A stretch of DNA of 64,000 nucleotides from Candidatus Kryptoniota bacterium (GTDB taxonomy: Bacteria; Bacteroidota; Ignavibacteria; Kryptoniales; JAKASW01). The stretch's first letter is position 1. The number at the start of each line of letters is the position of its first letter. A program made the position numbers and the translations under genes. The notes beneath the pieces were generated by a model, which saw only the letters and a program-made list of their open reading frames with translations, did no database searches and was not told the DNA's origin. Positions 1 through 9,000 of the stretch are shown here, piece by piece. The stretch is taken from NCBI GenBank assembly GCA_024641705.1, contig JAHECO010000016.1, forward strand, positions 1 to 64,000. Reading direction: 5' to 3'.

Positions 1-93
1 CTTCAAGCCAACCCATGCTCCGCGAGTCGACTCCGCCAAGGCAAGCAAACGCTCCCTGGTCGCCTTCGGCTGTTTTATCTCTGTCATCGTCAT
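1..93 (-). CDS. 5' end of an unidentified gene (runs off the left edge)
   Basis: An open frame on the minus strand begins with ATG at 93 (or the in-frame ATG at 87) and stays open to the window edge, giving only 31 codons. The visible N-terminus is short, charged and helix-prone (contains ATRERLLALAESTRGAWVG). It has no signal peptide or membrane segment and I do not recognise the family. An AT-rich stretch lies upstream, but no clear ribosome-binding site precedes the ATG. A small antitoxin-like or DNA-binding protein would fit the composition, but that is a guess. Confidence 0.3.
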   Translation of the reverse strand, partial: MTMTEIKQPKATRERLLALAESTRGAWVGLK

Positions 94-174
94 GAAAACA
101 ATTTAACATAATCAATGCTTATTTGTAACAATATTTACTGCGTTTGTATTAGTATGTACACCTGGAACATTCGT

Positions 175-248
175 GGGCAGTGAGGGATTCGAACCCCCGA
201 CCCCATGCGTGTAAAGCATGTGCTCTAAACCAGCTGAGCTAACTGCCC
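175..248 (-). tRNA. tRNA-Val (anticodon UAC)
   Basis: The reverse complement folds as a complete cloverleaf: 7-bp acceptor GGGCAGT/ACTGCCC, a D arm beginning TAGCTCAG, a CATGC/GCATG anticodon stem with loop TTTACAC (anticodon TAC), and a T arm with TTCGAAT. CCA is not encoded. It lies 14 bases downstream of tRNA-Gly on the same strand, so the two are probably one transcript. Confidence 0.96.
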
Positions 249-262
249 GTTGGGGAAGTGGA

Positions 263-333
<71 letters not shown>

Positions 334-380
334 ATGAATAACTACCATTTCTGCAAAGAACTCGAGTGAAGTCCTTGGAG

Positions 381-449
381 GCCCAGCCATTCTTTGGGGC
401 TGGCATTCGGACTTTATCCCGCCTACGGCGGGAACTGAATTACTCGCGC
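381..449 (-). pseudogene. Broken tRNA-Gly copy interrupted by a palindrome
   Basis: Reading the minus strand, the acceptor 5' strand and start of the D arm (GCGCGAGTAATTCAGT) are identical to the intact tRNA-Gly; with flanks the match is 21 bp (318-338 versus 434-454). The D loop is then replaced by a palindrome-bearing insert of about 25 bp. After that GAATGCCAGC, the D-arm end and anticodon stem, resumes and is followed by a CCAGC...GGCTGG hairpin. The T arm and the 3' acceptor strand are missing, so it should not give a working tRNA. Confidence 0.55.
417..433. repeat. Short perfect palindrome within the tRNA-Gly remnant
   Basis: Seven-base arms TCCCGCC and GGCGGGA flank the 3-base loop TAC. 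It sits exactly where the D loop of the tRNA-Gly copy should be. I saw no second copy in the window, so whether it is a dispersed genomic repeat cannot be decided here. Confidence 0.6.
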
Positions 450-454
450 ATGAA

Positions 455-672
455 AAATCACAAAGAACACAAAGACCAGAAACTCGTTCTTAGGCGTTTC
501 CGCCTTGCCTCCTGCCGCCCGGGGCCGGTGAAACCGCACTAATATGCACCACAATTCGCTGAGTTTCAACCACCGCCCTTTGACACGTGGTTCGGCCGGT
601 AGTCGGACAGCGTAAGATGGATGAGAGAGGCGAGGAAGGCCGCATAAAGGCCGGAAACTGGCCTGTGAAAAT
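455..672. other. Intergenic stretch with no gene seen
   Basis: This separates the tRNA-Gly remnant from the anmK terminator. It begins with a purine-rich run (CACAAAGAACACAAAG) and then becomes GC-rich. An open frame reading in from the anmK end has no start signal or recognisable protein. I see no RNA gene or mobile-element boundary. Confidence 0.5.
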
Positions 673-698
673 CTCCGGAGACGCTTACGCCTCCGGAG
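673..698 (-). terminator. Probable rho-independent terminator of anmK
   Basis: Arms CTCCGGAG (673-680) and CTCCGGAG (691-698) pair around a 10-base spacer, seven bases beyond the anmK stop. On the minus strand the hairpin is followed by ATTTTC, a weak T tract. Confidence 0.5.
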
Positions 699-704
699 CT
701 CTCT

Positions 705-1886
705 TTACGGCAGGCATATCTTGCCGAGCAAGGTGTTTCGGGAAGCACCTGTGACCTGGCGGAGATTGGCACTGTTGCCGGAAATCGTCTCGTTCGCAAG
801 TACCGCAAAGCAAATCGCTTCCTTTGCGTCGGATGAAATGCCGATGTCCTCGGCTTTCATGATCTTTGCGTCTCCGAAGTGATCGCGAAGGGATTTCAGC
901 ATGAACGAATTGTGAGCCCCGCCTCCGCTGACGTACAACTCCTCAACGTCCCCTTTGACCTTGAGAAACAACAGGTAGTTGACGTATACCGACATAGCCG
1001 TGAACTCGGTCACTGTCGCGATTAAATCCTCTTTCCTCCTGTCACCGTAACGAACTAGGAGGGAACTGACGAAAGTCTTCCCGTACTTTTCTCTGCCGGT
1101 CGACTTAGGAGGAGACATTCGGACAAAGTCGTCGGTCATCAATGCGTCAATTATGTCTCCCTGCACTGTCCCTGAACCAGCTACCTTGCCGTCCGCATCG
1201 TAATCCTTTCCGAAGAACTCCTTCGTCAGCTGGTCGACGATCATGTTCCCGGGGCCGGTGTCGAATGCCAAGACATCGTCCGGGCCGCATCCCTTACTGA
1301 GATATGTAATATTGGCGATGCCTCCTATGTTCAAGAGCCCGCGGGTTGCCGCATCAGATCGGAACATGATGTAATCGAAGTACGGTACGAGCGGGGCCCC
1401 CTGGCCGCCGAGTGCGACATCTGCTACACGAAAGTCGCCGACGGTCACTGTGTTGGTGAGTTTTGCGAGGACAGAAGGGTCTCCGATCTGGAGCGTTGCA
1501 GCGGCATTTTTTCCGAACATTTGAAGATGGTCCGGGAGATGTTGAATAGTCTGGCCGTGCGAGCCGATCAGGTCGACATCCTCAATCCCTATCCCGGCAT
1601 GTCTGCATAGCTCAATGACGGCATCGGAGTATAAATTCGCGAGGAGGAAATTCAGCCGGGAAATGTCAGCGACGTCGCTCGTATCGGATTGAGAATTCCG
1701 AAGAAGTACCTCCCTGAGACCAGAGGGAAAGGGGACTGTTAAGAAATCGAGTTGCTTCAATCCCGTATCAGCTCCGTTGCCCTGTATCTCAACCAACGCC
1801 GCATCGATGCCGTCCAGGCTCGTACCGCTCATGAGTCCGATGACGAGTCTTTTTCGCTTATTGACTAACTCGATTAACCGCTTCAT
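705..1886 (-). CDS. anmK: Anhydro-N-acetylmuramic acid kinase
   Basis: AnmK phosphorylates and opens 1,6-anhydro-N-acetylmuramic acid released during peptidoglycan turnover, giving MurNAc-6-phosphate for recycling in the cytoplasm. The 393-residue protein has the family's normal length. It carries the N-terminal nucleotide-binding signature GLMSGTSLDGID (residues 17-28), a GDFRVADVALGGQGAPLVP block and LNIGGIANITYL in the middle, and SGGGAHN near the C-terminus, all typical of AnmK. It is divergent from nfo with only 29 bp between the start codons. A hairpin terminator follows the stop. No murQ or other recycling gene is adjacent, so it appears to be a single-gene unit. Confidence 0.96.
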   Translation of the reverse strand: MKRLIELVNKRKRLVIGLMSGTSLDGIDAALVEIQGNGADTGLKQLDFLTVPFPSGLREVLLRNSQSDTSDVADISRLNFLLANLYSDAVIELCRHAGIGIEDVDLIGSHGQTIQHLPDHLQMFGKNAAATLQIGDPSVLAKLTNTVTVGDFRVADVALGGQGAPLVPYFDYIMFRSDAATRGLLNIGGIANITYLSKGCGPDDVLAFDTGPGNMIVDQLTKEFFGKDYDADGKVAGSGTVQGDIIDALMTDDFVRMSPPKSTGREKYGKTFVSSLLVRYGDRRKEDLIATVTEFTAMSVYVNYLLFLKVKGDVEELYVSGGGAHNSFMLKSLRDHFGDAKIMKAEDIGISSDAKEAICFAVLANETISGNSANLRQVTGASRNTLLGKICLP

Positions 1887-1912
1887 TTTCGGAGAGCTTT
1901 CCGCTAAATTCT
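1882..1912 (+). promoter_or_regulatory. Possible promoter of nfo
   Basis: TTC at 1882, 20 bases, then TAAATTCT (1905-1912). This is one base off the TTG-N20-TANNTT pattern seen at other genes here. The box ends three bases before the nfo ATG, so the transcript would be leaderless; no Shine-Dalgarno sequence precedes that ATG. Confidence 0.22.
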
Positions 1913-1915
1913 TTC

Positions 1916-2812
1916 ATGAAAACGACCAATACTGACAATTCCGTCCTGATAGGGGCACACATGTCCGTCGCAGGAGGTCTTCATACCGCTTTCGAAAGAG
2001 CCGATCGGGTCGGGTGCACTGCGATGCAGATATTCACCAAAAACTCCAATCAGTGGAACGACCCGGACCTCACGCCTGAGGACATTGAAAAATACCGAGA
2101 GGCCGAGAATAAGTCAAAAGTTCGAATAGTCGTATCTCATGATTCCTACCTGATTAACCTTTGTGGCGCGACGAAAGAATTGCTTCAGAAGTCCAGGCGA
2201 GCATTTGTGAAGGAAATACAGCGATGTCAGTCGCTGGGAATAAAGTACGTCGTCTTTCATCCCGGTGCACACACGACTCTGGACAGGACGGAGGGGCTGA
2301 GACTTGTGGCGGAATCGATCAACCGCGCCCACGACGAGACCGCCGGGTCGGAAGTTGTGACTCTTATAGAGACGACCGCCGGACAAGGTACGACTGTCGG
2401 AACAAGTTTTGCCGAAATTGCCGAGATGATATCGATGATTAGAGATACACGCCGAGTTGGCGTCTGCATCGACACCTGCCACATCTTCGCGGCCGGATAC
2501 GACATCAGGACTGAAACAGGATTCAACAGGACGATGGAAGAATTCGAAAGCCTCATCGGTTTTTCCATGCTTCACGCAGTTCACTTCAACGATGCCAAGA
2601 AGCCCTTGAATTCGCATGTCGACAGGCATGAACACATCGGGAAGGGCGAGATCGGGAGGAAAGCTTTCGGCTTCTTCATGAACGACCGGAGGTTCGCGAC
2701 TGTCCCGAAAATTCTCGAGACACCGAAGGGAGAAGACGGCTACAAAATGGATATCGAGAACCCGAGACTTCTTCGTTCCCTTGTGAAGAAGGAGAATCGT
2801 GGGCGCAAGTAG
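1916..2812 (+). CDS. nfo: Endonuclease IV (AP endonuclease)
   Basis: Nfo cleaves DNA 5' to abasic sites in base excision repair, using a trinuclear zinc centre in a TIM barrel. The 298-residue protein matches the family over its length. The expected metal ligands are seen in VVSHDSYL, VFHPGAH, LIETTAGQG, CIDTCHIFAAGYD, HFNDAK, the HVDRHEHIGKGEIG block and LETPKGEDG. The start is placed at 1916 because GAHMSVAGG must lie close to the N-terminus, as in other Nfo proteins. The gene is divergent from anmK. The ATG lacks a Shine-Dalgarno sequence. Confidence 0.97.
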   Translation: MKTTNTDNSVLIGAHMSVAGGLHTAFERADRVGCTAMQIFTKNSNQWNDPDLTPEDIEKYREAENKSKVRIVVSHDSYLINLCGATKELLQKSRRAFVKEIQRCQSLGIKYVVFHPGAHTTLDRTEGLRLVAESINRAHDETAGSEVVTLIETTAGQGTTVGTSFAEIAEMISMIRDTRRVGVCIDTCHIFAAGYDIRTETGFNRTMEEFESLIGFSMLHAVHFNDAKKPLNSHVDRHEHIGKGEIGRKAFGFFMNDRRFATVPKILETPKGEDGYKMDIENPRLLRSLVKKENRGRK

Positions 2813-2885
2813 TCGGACCATGCATCAGCTAAAGGTTCTCCTGCGAGTCCGCGGCAACCCCTGTAAACGGCCTCACCTATTGTTG

Positions 2886-4079
2886 CTAACCTTTTAGAAC
2901 TCTAAGCTTTCCGCCGATTTTTTCAAATGCGTTTATAGCTCTGTCTAAATGTTCCTTCGAATGAGCCGCTGACAGTTGGACCCGAATTCTTGCCTGACCC
3001 TTGGGCACGACAGGGTAGGAGAAGCCGATCACGTATATTCCCTCGTTCAACAGATCATTGGCAAAGTTGGTGGCGAGCTTTGCATCGTAAAGCATAATGG
3101 GGACAATCGGATGTTCGCCTGGTCTTATTTCGAAACCGCGCTCGGACATCTCCTTCCGGAAGTAGGCGGTGTTCTGTTCGAGCTTGTCACGCAGCTCGGT
3201 ACTCGATTCAAGGAGGTCAAAAATGGCGATGGCGGCCCTCACGATCGGAGGGGGAAGCGTATTGGAGAAGAGATAGGGCCGGGAACGTTGCCTGAGCAAC
3301 TCAATGATCTCCTTGCGGCCGCTCGTGAACCCGCCTGAAGCGCCGCCCGCAGCCTTACCGAGAGTACTGGTTATTATGTCGACGCGTCCCATGACATTGC
3401 GGTACTCTATGCTACCCCTGCCGGTCTTGCCGACGAACCCTGTGGCGTGGGAGTCATCCACCATGACGAGGGCGTAGTATTTGTCGGCGAGGTCACAGAT
3501 CGCATCGAGCCTGGCTATGTCTCCGTCCATAGAGAAAACCCCATCGGTGGCAATCATCTTGAACCGCGATCCTGCTGCTTCTTTAAGCTTTTCTTCTAGG
3601 TCTGCCATGTCAGCGTGTTTGTACCTGAATCTGGCGGCCTTGCAACCGCGTATGCCGTCGATAATGCTCGCATGATTCAACTCGTCGGAGATAATGGCAT
3701 CCTCCTCGCCCAGGAGGGGCTCGAAAACTCCGCCGTTGGCATCGAAGCAGGCGACGTAAAGTATGGTGTCTTCAGTGTGCAGAAACTTCGAGATCTTCTT
3801 TTCCAGCTCTTTATGAATGTCCTGGGTGCCGCAGATGAACCTGACAGACGACATTCCGTATCCGCGTTCATCCAGCCCCCTCTTCGCTGCTTCGAGAACT
3901 TTCGGGTGACTTGAAAGCCCCAGATAATTATTAGCGCAGAAATTAAGTACTTCCTTTCCGTCAGCCAGCTTTATCACTGCGCCCTGTTGGGAGGCTATGA
4001 TCCTCTCTTCCTTGTAGAGACCACCGTCACGAATAGAGGCGATCTGGCTGGCGAGATGTTCTTTGAATTTGCCGTACAT
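2886..4079 (-). CDS. kbl: Glycine C-acetyltransferase (2-amino-3-ketobutyrate CoA ligase)
   Basis: This PLP enzyme interconverts glycine plus acetyl-CoA with 2-amino-3-oxobutyrate, the second step of threonine degradation after threonine dehydrogenase. The 397-residue protein is a fold-type I alpha-oxoamine synthase. It has [14 protein letters not shown] near the N-terminus, the PLP-contact [11 protein letters not shown], and the Schiff-base lysine in [13 protein letters not shown]. The residues closely follow Kbl rather than the BioF or serine palmitoyltransferase branches. The start has a good ribosome site (AGGAG, 6-7 bases before ATG). No tdh gene is adjacent. A threonine aldolase is encoded about 30 kb away, offering another route from threonine to glycine. 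Confidence 0.95.
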   Translation of the reverse strand: MYGKFKEHLASQIASIRDGGLYKEERIIASQQGAVIKLADGKEVLNFCANNYLGLSSHPKVLEAAKRGLDERGYGMSSVRFICGTQDIHKELEKKISKFLHTEDTILYVACFDANGGVFEPLLGEEDAIISDELNHASIIDGIRGCKAARFRYKHADMADLEEKLKEAAGSRFKMIATDGVFSMDGDIARLDAICDLADKYYALVMVDDSHATGFVGKTGRGSIEYRNVMGRVDIITSTLGKAAGGASGGFTSGRKEIIELLRQRSRPYLFSNTLPPPIVRAAIAIFDLLESSTELRDKLEQNTAYFRKEMSERGFEIRPGEHPIVPIMLYDAKLATNFANDLLNEGIYVIGFSYPVVPKGQARIRVQLSAAHSKEHLDRAINAFEKIGGKLRVLKG

Positions 4080-4350
4080 TGGATTCTCCTAGGTTTTGTG
4101 ACAGCCGCGGTTGGAACCTGTGCGATCCGCAAGGCGCGGAATGTCCGAATGGATGGCAAGCGGCGTTCTGTCGGGAGCCACCTTGTGTTACGCCGGCATG
4201 ATTCCGGTTTCAAGTTGAATACAAGACATGTTAGCCAGTAGCCCCTGAAAAATCAATCACGCTCGTGGCCAAAGCGTTGACTTGTCATGCGGCTCTCCGG
4301 GAAGTTCGTTGGACATTCAATGAGTCGGACAATTGAGCGAAGGGAAGTGC
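4080..4350. other. Intergenic stretch between kbl and the RND pump gene
   Basis: This should hold the kbl promoter. The best candidate I find on the minus strand is TTG-N20-TAACATGT, a weak match. No open frame with recognisable content and no RNA gene was seen. Confidence 0.4.
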
Positions 4351-4372
4351 GGCGCGGTTGGGCCACCGCGCC
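4351..4372 (-). terminator. Strong GC hairpin after the RND operon
   Basis: GGCGCGGT (4351-4358) pairs perfectly with ACCGCGCC (4365-4372) around a 6-base loop, 11 bases beyond the RND pump stop codon. No T tract follows on the minus strand, so it may act as an mRNA 3'-end stabiliser rather than a classic intrinsic terminator. Confidence 0.4.
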
Positions 4373-4383
4373 CTCGTCGCTGT

Positions 4384-7300
4384 TTACAACTCTTCCTGTT
4401 TCAACTCACGCCGGAATGTCTCTTCGAATATCGTATAGAGCGTGGGTATGAATATGAGCGTAAGGAATGTGGATACAGTCAATCCGCCGATGACGGCAAT
4501 TGCCAGGGGTGCCTCCGACCTGTCACCGCCCATCCCGAGTGCCATGGGAATGAGTCCGACGACTGTGGCGAAGGAAGTCATCAGGATCGGGCGGAGCCTG
4601 GTTCGGCCTCCGAGCAAAACTGCCGCGTGCAGTTCCATGCCGGTCTTCCTCAGACGATTGATATAGTCGATGAGCAAGATCCCGTTTGATACGACGATGC
4701 CCACCATGACTATGACTCCTTCGAATGAGGTAACGGAGAGCGTCGTGTTTGTGAGGAATAGAGCCCATACCACGCCGGCCATGCCGAGCGGTATCGTAAA
4801 CATGATGATGAAAGGATCGACAAGGGATTGGAACTGCGATGCCATGACCATATAAACGAGTATGATGGCAAGTACAAGCGCCAGGAGGAGCGCCGCGAAC
4901 GTGCTCTTCTGCTGCTCGATATTGCCGCTCTGAACTATCTGGAATCCGGACGGCACTGAGAGGTGATTCAGCCGGCTTTGTATGTCTGAGGTGACACTGC
5001 CCAGGTCCCTGCCGGTGACGTTGGCAGTGACGTCGATAATGCGCTGCTGGTACTTGCGGTCAATCTCGACAGGCGTGTTCGTCATCTCTATGTCAGCGAT
5101 GTTGCCGAGCTTCACAAGCTGGCCCGAGCTGCTCGGGACTGTAAGCTGGCGGATGTCGTCGATTCTGTTGCGGTCGCTTTCCTGTAAGCGAACGAGAATG
5201 TTGAACTGGTTGCCGGTCTTCGGATCGGTGAACTGTGATGCCACGGTACCGTCGATCGCGGTCGCCACAGTATTTGCGATATCCGCGACGTTCACGCCGA
5301 GAGCGCCTGCTTTCTCCCTGTCTACCACGACTTTGAGTTGCGGCATATTGGGATCCATGCTTATCTGTGCGTCCGTTGCGCCTGGGGTGGTGCGGACGAT
5401 GTCATAAACCTTGTTAGCCAGATCCTCAGCCGTCGGGATGTCGTATCCCATTATCTGCACGTCGATGGGTGCTGAGGAACCGAAGTTGAGGAGGAAATGG
5501 AGGAACCCACCCGGGCTGAGAAATATCTTTGCCCCTGGAAGGGAAAGGAGCTTCGGCCTCAGTTCGTCGACGATCTGGTCCTGTGACCGGTTTCTGTCGG
5601 TGGGCGGCACGAGCTGCACCTGAATATTTGCGGCATACGTGCCGGGGTTTCGGCTGAATAGATTGCCGCTCTTCTGGGAGGGGACGCCGAGGTCGGCAAT
5701 GATGGCTTTTGTTTCAGGTACGTTTGCCTTTATTATCCCTTCCACGTTCTCGACATACTTCTCCGTCTCCTCGATGCGCGTCCCGACTGCCAACTTGACG
5801 CTCACTGAAAATTGGCTTTCGTCGCTGTCCGGGAAAAATTCCGTCCCCACAAACTTAAAGAGGGCGAAAGACGCCACCGCAAAGAATGCTACGGAAACGA
5901 TCACCTGCCACTTGTGTTTGAAGGTGTAGGCGATCGTCTTCTGATAGTACTCGTCCACTGTGTCAAAAAATTTCTTCGAGCTCAACTTCACACGATCCCA
6001 GTAGTTTGTCGTGTTGGGGTCGATTTCCTTTTCGGGCGTGAGGATGCGGTAACAGAGAAGCGGAGTGACACTCCTGGAGACAAAGAAGGAGGCGAACAGG
6101 GCCACCGTGATCGTCAGGACCAACGGCAGGAATAACAGCTTTGCAATTCCCGTGACGAAGAGAACCGGGAGGAAGACTATCACAGTTGTCAGAGTCGAGA
6201 TGAATATGGGGCCGGCGACTTCGAGAGCAGCATCTAGAGTTGCCTGCATCCTCGAGACGTTGGTCCTCTCCATCAGGCTGTAGTGCCTGGAAATGTTCTC
6301 CAGCTCAACGATCGAATCGTCGACAAGACGTCCTACGCCGAGCGCCAACCCTCCCAGAGTCATGATGTTAAGCGAAGTGGCGCTGAACCTGAAGTAAACG
6401 AAAGCGACGAGAATCGAAAGGGGAATCGCCACGAATATCACGATCGCACTCTTCACATCCCTGAGGAAGAGCAGGATTACGATCACGGCCAGGAGTCCGC
6501 CGAGCGCCGCCTCCTGCTCCAGACCGCTGATGGAGTCTCTGATATAAGTGCTCTGGTCAAAAGCGATGGATGATCTCACCGACTTCGGGACTCCGTCGAG
6601 CCTGGGGAGCTCCTTCATGATCTCGTTCACGACCTGCACTGTATTTGCATCGGGCGATTTTTGCACCCTGAGCACAACGCCGTTCTTGCCATTCACCCGT
6701 ATGAGCTCGGACTGCTCCTGGTACGAATCTTCGACCGTCCCGATGTCCTTTATGCGGATCGGCACCCCCTTTACGACTTTGACGATGATATTGTCCATCG
6801 GCTGGACAAGATTGAATTGCGTATCGGTTGTCAGGGAGTAGTCGAACACACCCGTTTTGAGGTCGCCGGACGGAATGATAAGATTAGAGTTCGCGACTGC
6901 TTGGGTAACCGCGGTTATCGGGATGCCTAGCGCGTCAAGCCTGTGCCTGTCCACGACGACATGGATCTCTCTTATCCTGCCGCCACTCACCCCGGCCTGC
7001 GCGACGCCCGGAAGATGCTCGAGCTGTGGTTCTATAACGTTGTATGCGAGGTCGTATAGCTTCCGCTGTCCCATATCGCTGCTGAGTACCACGGTGCAGA
7101 CGGGGAGGTTCGATAAGTCGAACTGAAGGGCGATCGGCTGGGACACCCCGGGCGGTAGAAGATTATACGCTCTGTTGATTTTTTGTATTACATCGACCAG
7201 GCCGACGTCGGTGTTCGCGCCCCAGTTGAAAAAAATGAAGATCTGGGAGACACCTTCTCGCGTGCGTGATTGCACGTAATTGACATCGTTCGTGCTGCTG

Positions 7301-7512
7301 ACGGCTCTCTCCAGTGGAACGGTGATCGTCTGCTCCATATCCGTCGGAGCGGCGCCGTTGTAAAACGTGATAACTGAGACGACCGGTATCTGGATGTTCG
7401 GAAGCATATCGATCGGCAGCTGGAGGAACGATACAATTCCGAGTACGAATATGGCTAACGACCCCATCAGTGTAGAGATAGGGTATTTGAGTGCAAGGCG
7501 GGTTATCCACAT
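4384..7512 (-). CDS. RND-family efflux pump, inner-membrane permease (HAE1/AcrB type)
   Basis: This inner-membrane proton-driven transporter exports hydrophobic or amphiphilic compounds as a trimer with a periplasmic adaptor. The 1042 residues match the usual length. They start with the first membrane helix, followed by the porter-domain FYNGAAPTDMEQTI block. The TM4 proton-relay aspartates are present in GRLVDDSIVELEN (Asp398-Asp399). The TM10 lysine of E. coli AcrB is not conserved; the segment reads GIVVSNGILLIDYIN, as in many AcrB-like pumps outside the enterobacterial group. The start lies four bases after the adaptor stop. It is the last gene of a sigma/anti-sigma/Spy/adaptor/pump unit. 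The substrate is unknown and no TolC-type channel is encoded in the window. Confidence 0.93.
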   Translation of the reverse strand: MWITRLALKYPISTLMGSLAIFVLGIVSFLQLPIDMLPNIQIPVVSVITFYNGAAPTDMEQTITVPLERAVSSTNDVNYVQSRTREGVSQIFIFFNWGANTDVGLVDVIQKINRAYNLLPPGVSQPIALQFDLSNLPVCTVVLSSDMGQRKLYDLAYNVIEPQLEHLPGVAQAGVSGGRIREIHVVVDRHRLDALGIPITAVTQAVANSNLIIPSGDLKTGVFDYSLTTDTQFNLVQPMDNIIVKVVKGVPIRIKDIGTVEDSYQEQSELIRVNGKNGVVLRVQKSPDANTVQVVNEIMKELPRLDGVPKSVRSSIAFDQSTYIRDSISGLEQEAALGGLLAVIVILLFLRDVKSAIVIFVAIPLSILVAFVYFRFSATSLNIMTLGGLALGVGRLVDDSIVELENISRHYSLMERTNVSRMQATLDAALEVAGPIFISTLTTVIVFLPVLFVTGIAKLLFLPLVLTITVALFASFFVSRSVTPLLCYRILTPEKEIDPNTTNYWDRVKLSSKKFFDTVDEYYQKTIAYTFKHKWQVIVSVAFFAVASFALFKFVGTEFFPDSDESQFSVSVKLAVGTRIEETEKYVENVEGIIKANVPETKAIIADLGVPSQKSGNLFSRNPGTYAANIQVQLVPPTDRNRSQDQIVDELRPKLLSLPGAKIFLSPGGFLHFLLNFGSSAPIDVQIMGYDIPTAEDLANKVYDIVRTTPGATDAQISMDPNMPQLKVVVDREKAGALGVNVADIANTVATAIDGTVASQFTDPKTGNQFNILVRLQESDRNRIDDIRQLTVPSSSGQLVKLGNIADIEMTNTPVEIDRKYQQRIIDVTANVTGRDLGSVTSDIQSRLNHLSVPSGFQIVQSGNIEQQKSTFAALLLALVLAIILVYMVMASQFQSLVDPFIIMFTIPLGMAGVVWALFLTNTTLSVTSFEGVIVMVGIVVSNGILLIDYINRLRKTGMELHAAVLLGGRTRLRPILMTSFATVVGLIPMALGMGGDRSEAPLAIAVIGGLTVSTFLTLIFIPTLYTIFEETFRRELKQEEL

Positions 7513-7516
7513 ATGG

Positions 7517-8632
7517 TTATCTCGTCACCCTTACTTTCATTCCGTCGTTCACGAGGTCCTGCCCCAGAAAGACTATCTCATCATTGCGGGATATCCCCGA
7601 AAGGATTTCATCCCTGTTGTCCTGGGCAATACCGACTTTCACGTAGGACTTGTGGACCGTGTTGTCCTTCGTGACCGTGTAGACGTAATAACCCGAGTCG
7701 TCTCTCATGATGACCTGGGAGGGGAGTATCACGGCATTATCGGCTTTGGCAATGAGGAGATTCACCGTTGCGTACATGCCAGGCTTCAGGAGCCTCTGAG
7801 GATTGTCGACGTCGACCTCCACAGGCATCGTCCTGGTGGCGAGGTCAAGCTGCTGACTGACTCTCGTTATTCTGCCGTGAAAGACCTGATCGGGGTAAGC
7901 ATCTACGACGATCTCGGCGTCTTTGATTTTTCCGATAAGGGGGACGTCTCTTTCGAGAAGATCCACCATGATCTTCACCTTGCTTATGTCCGCGAGGTAG
8001 AAGAGGGTAGAGGTCTGGGAGTTTGTCGATGCAGTTACGTATGTGCCGGGATCGAAAAACCGTCTCGTTACAAATCCTGAAAACGGCGCGGTTATCCTGC
8101 AGTACCCCAGCTGCGTAACTGCGTTCCTGTAATTTGCAGAGGCGGCTTCCGCCTGGGCACCGGCGACCTTGTAGGCAGTCTCCGCGTTATCGAGGTCCTG
8201 TTTGGCTATGAGGTTCTGTTCCAGAAGACTCTTGTCGCGCTCGTAAATCAACTTTGAGTTGGCAAGGGTAGCCTGTGCCTGCAGGAAAGCTGCCCTCGCC
8301 TGGCGTGCATTCTCAGCATAGACGGTCGTGTCGATGAGAGCCAGGATCTGCCCCTCCCGCACATAGTCGCCGATGTCGACAAACTCCTTCTCGATGTTTC
8401 CATTCACCCTCGGAAAAATGCTCGACTCCTGGATGGCAGCTATGTCGCCGGAGAATGTAAGCGTTCTTGAGATTGTGCCGACCTGTGCCTGCGAAACCTG
8501 TACGGAGGGAACCGGTCGCGTAACTTTGGCGGCTTCTTCGGCATTCGACCTTACCCTCATGTAAATCAACAGAGCCAGCAATACTATCACGCCGGCGGAA
8601 AAAATATAAACCCGCTTTTGATTCTTACTCAT
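7517..8632 (-). CDS. RND efflux periplasmic adaptor subunit (membrane fusion protein)
   Basis: The adaptor links the inner-membrane pump to an outer-membrane channel. The 371-residue protein has an uncleaved-looking N-terminal helix (about residues 8-26) and no lipobox. The usual order follows: a lipoyl half-motif (VNGNIEKEFVDIGDYVREGQ), an alpha hairpin of about 80 residues, the second lipoyl half around CRITAPFSGFVTRRFFDPG, a beta barrel, and a membrane-proximal domain ending in VRVTR. It is encoded immediately upstream of the pump (4-base gap) and eight bases after the Spy-like gene, so all are probably translated from one mRNA. Confidence 0.93.
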   Translation of the reverse strand: MSKNQKRVYIFSAGVIVLLALLIYMRVRSNAEEAAKVTRPVPSVQVSQAQVGTISRTLTFSGDIAAIQESSIFPRVNGNIEKEFVDIGDYVREGQILALIDTTVYAENARQARAAFLQAQATLANSKLIYERDKSLLEQNLIAKQDLDNAETAYKVAGAQAEAASANYRNAVTQLGYCRITAPFSGFVTRRFFDPGTYVTASTNSQTSTLFYLADISKVKIMVDLLERDVPLIGKIKDAEIVVDAYPDQVFHGRITRVSQQLDLATRTMPVEVDVDNPQRLLKPGMYATVNLLIAKADNAVILPSQVIMRDDSGYYVYTVTKDNTVHKSYVKVGIAQDNRDEILSGISRNDEIVFLGQDLVNDGMKVRVTR

Positions 8633-8640
8633 TCAATTTC

Positions 8641-9000
8641 CTACTGGTTGTCGTTTTCACGTTGCATCCTCCTGTCCAGCGAATCGAGTTTCACCTGCTG
8701 TCCGGGAGTGAGGATTGACCTGATCATCTTCTGCGTCGAGTCGACCTGGCTCTGCATGGATGTCTTGAAGTTTCTCCGGATGGCCTGGAATTTCGGATGA
8801 ACGAATGTGATTATCGAATCCAATTGTTTCTGCTGGGTCTGTGACAGACCAAGCTGCTGCGTCATAAAACTCACGAACCTGGCTTTACCGAAGTGGGCGT
8901 CGGTCGGCTGGAAATAGAAGTGATCTATCGCGAAGCCGGCTACACCGCCGATGACCAGTGAAACGATCACGGTCATCAAGAGAGTTCTTTTCGTTACCAC
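8641..9000 (-). CDS. Spy/CpxP-like periplasmic protein
   Basis: A 119-residue protein with one N-terminal hydrophobic segment (residues 7-25) followed by an all-helical region. It carries two LTXXQ-type motifs, LSQTQQ and LTPGQQ, typical of the Spy/CpxP/heavy-metal-sensor family. Such proteins act as periplasmic chaperones or dampen envelope-stress signalling. The GTG start directly abuts the anti-sigma stop codon and has AAGGAG eight bases upstream. Its place between an anti-sigma factor and an efflux pump suggests a sensing or feedback role, which is inference. The short C-terminus is highly charged. Confidence 0.8.
   Translation of the reverse strand: MVTKRTLLMTVIVSLVIGGVAGFAIDHFYFQPTDAHFGKARFVSFMTQQLGLSQTQQKQLDSIITFVHPKFQAIRRNFKTSMQSQVDSTQKMIRSILTPGQQVKLDSLDRRMQRENDNQ

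Noticed and set aside
2114-2821. 235-codon open frame on the minus strand across nfo
   Set aside because: It lies fully antisense to endonuclease IV, whose metal-site motifs are all present. The translation has no recognisable domain and no ribosome-binding site.
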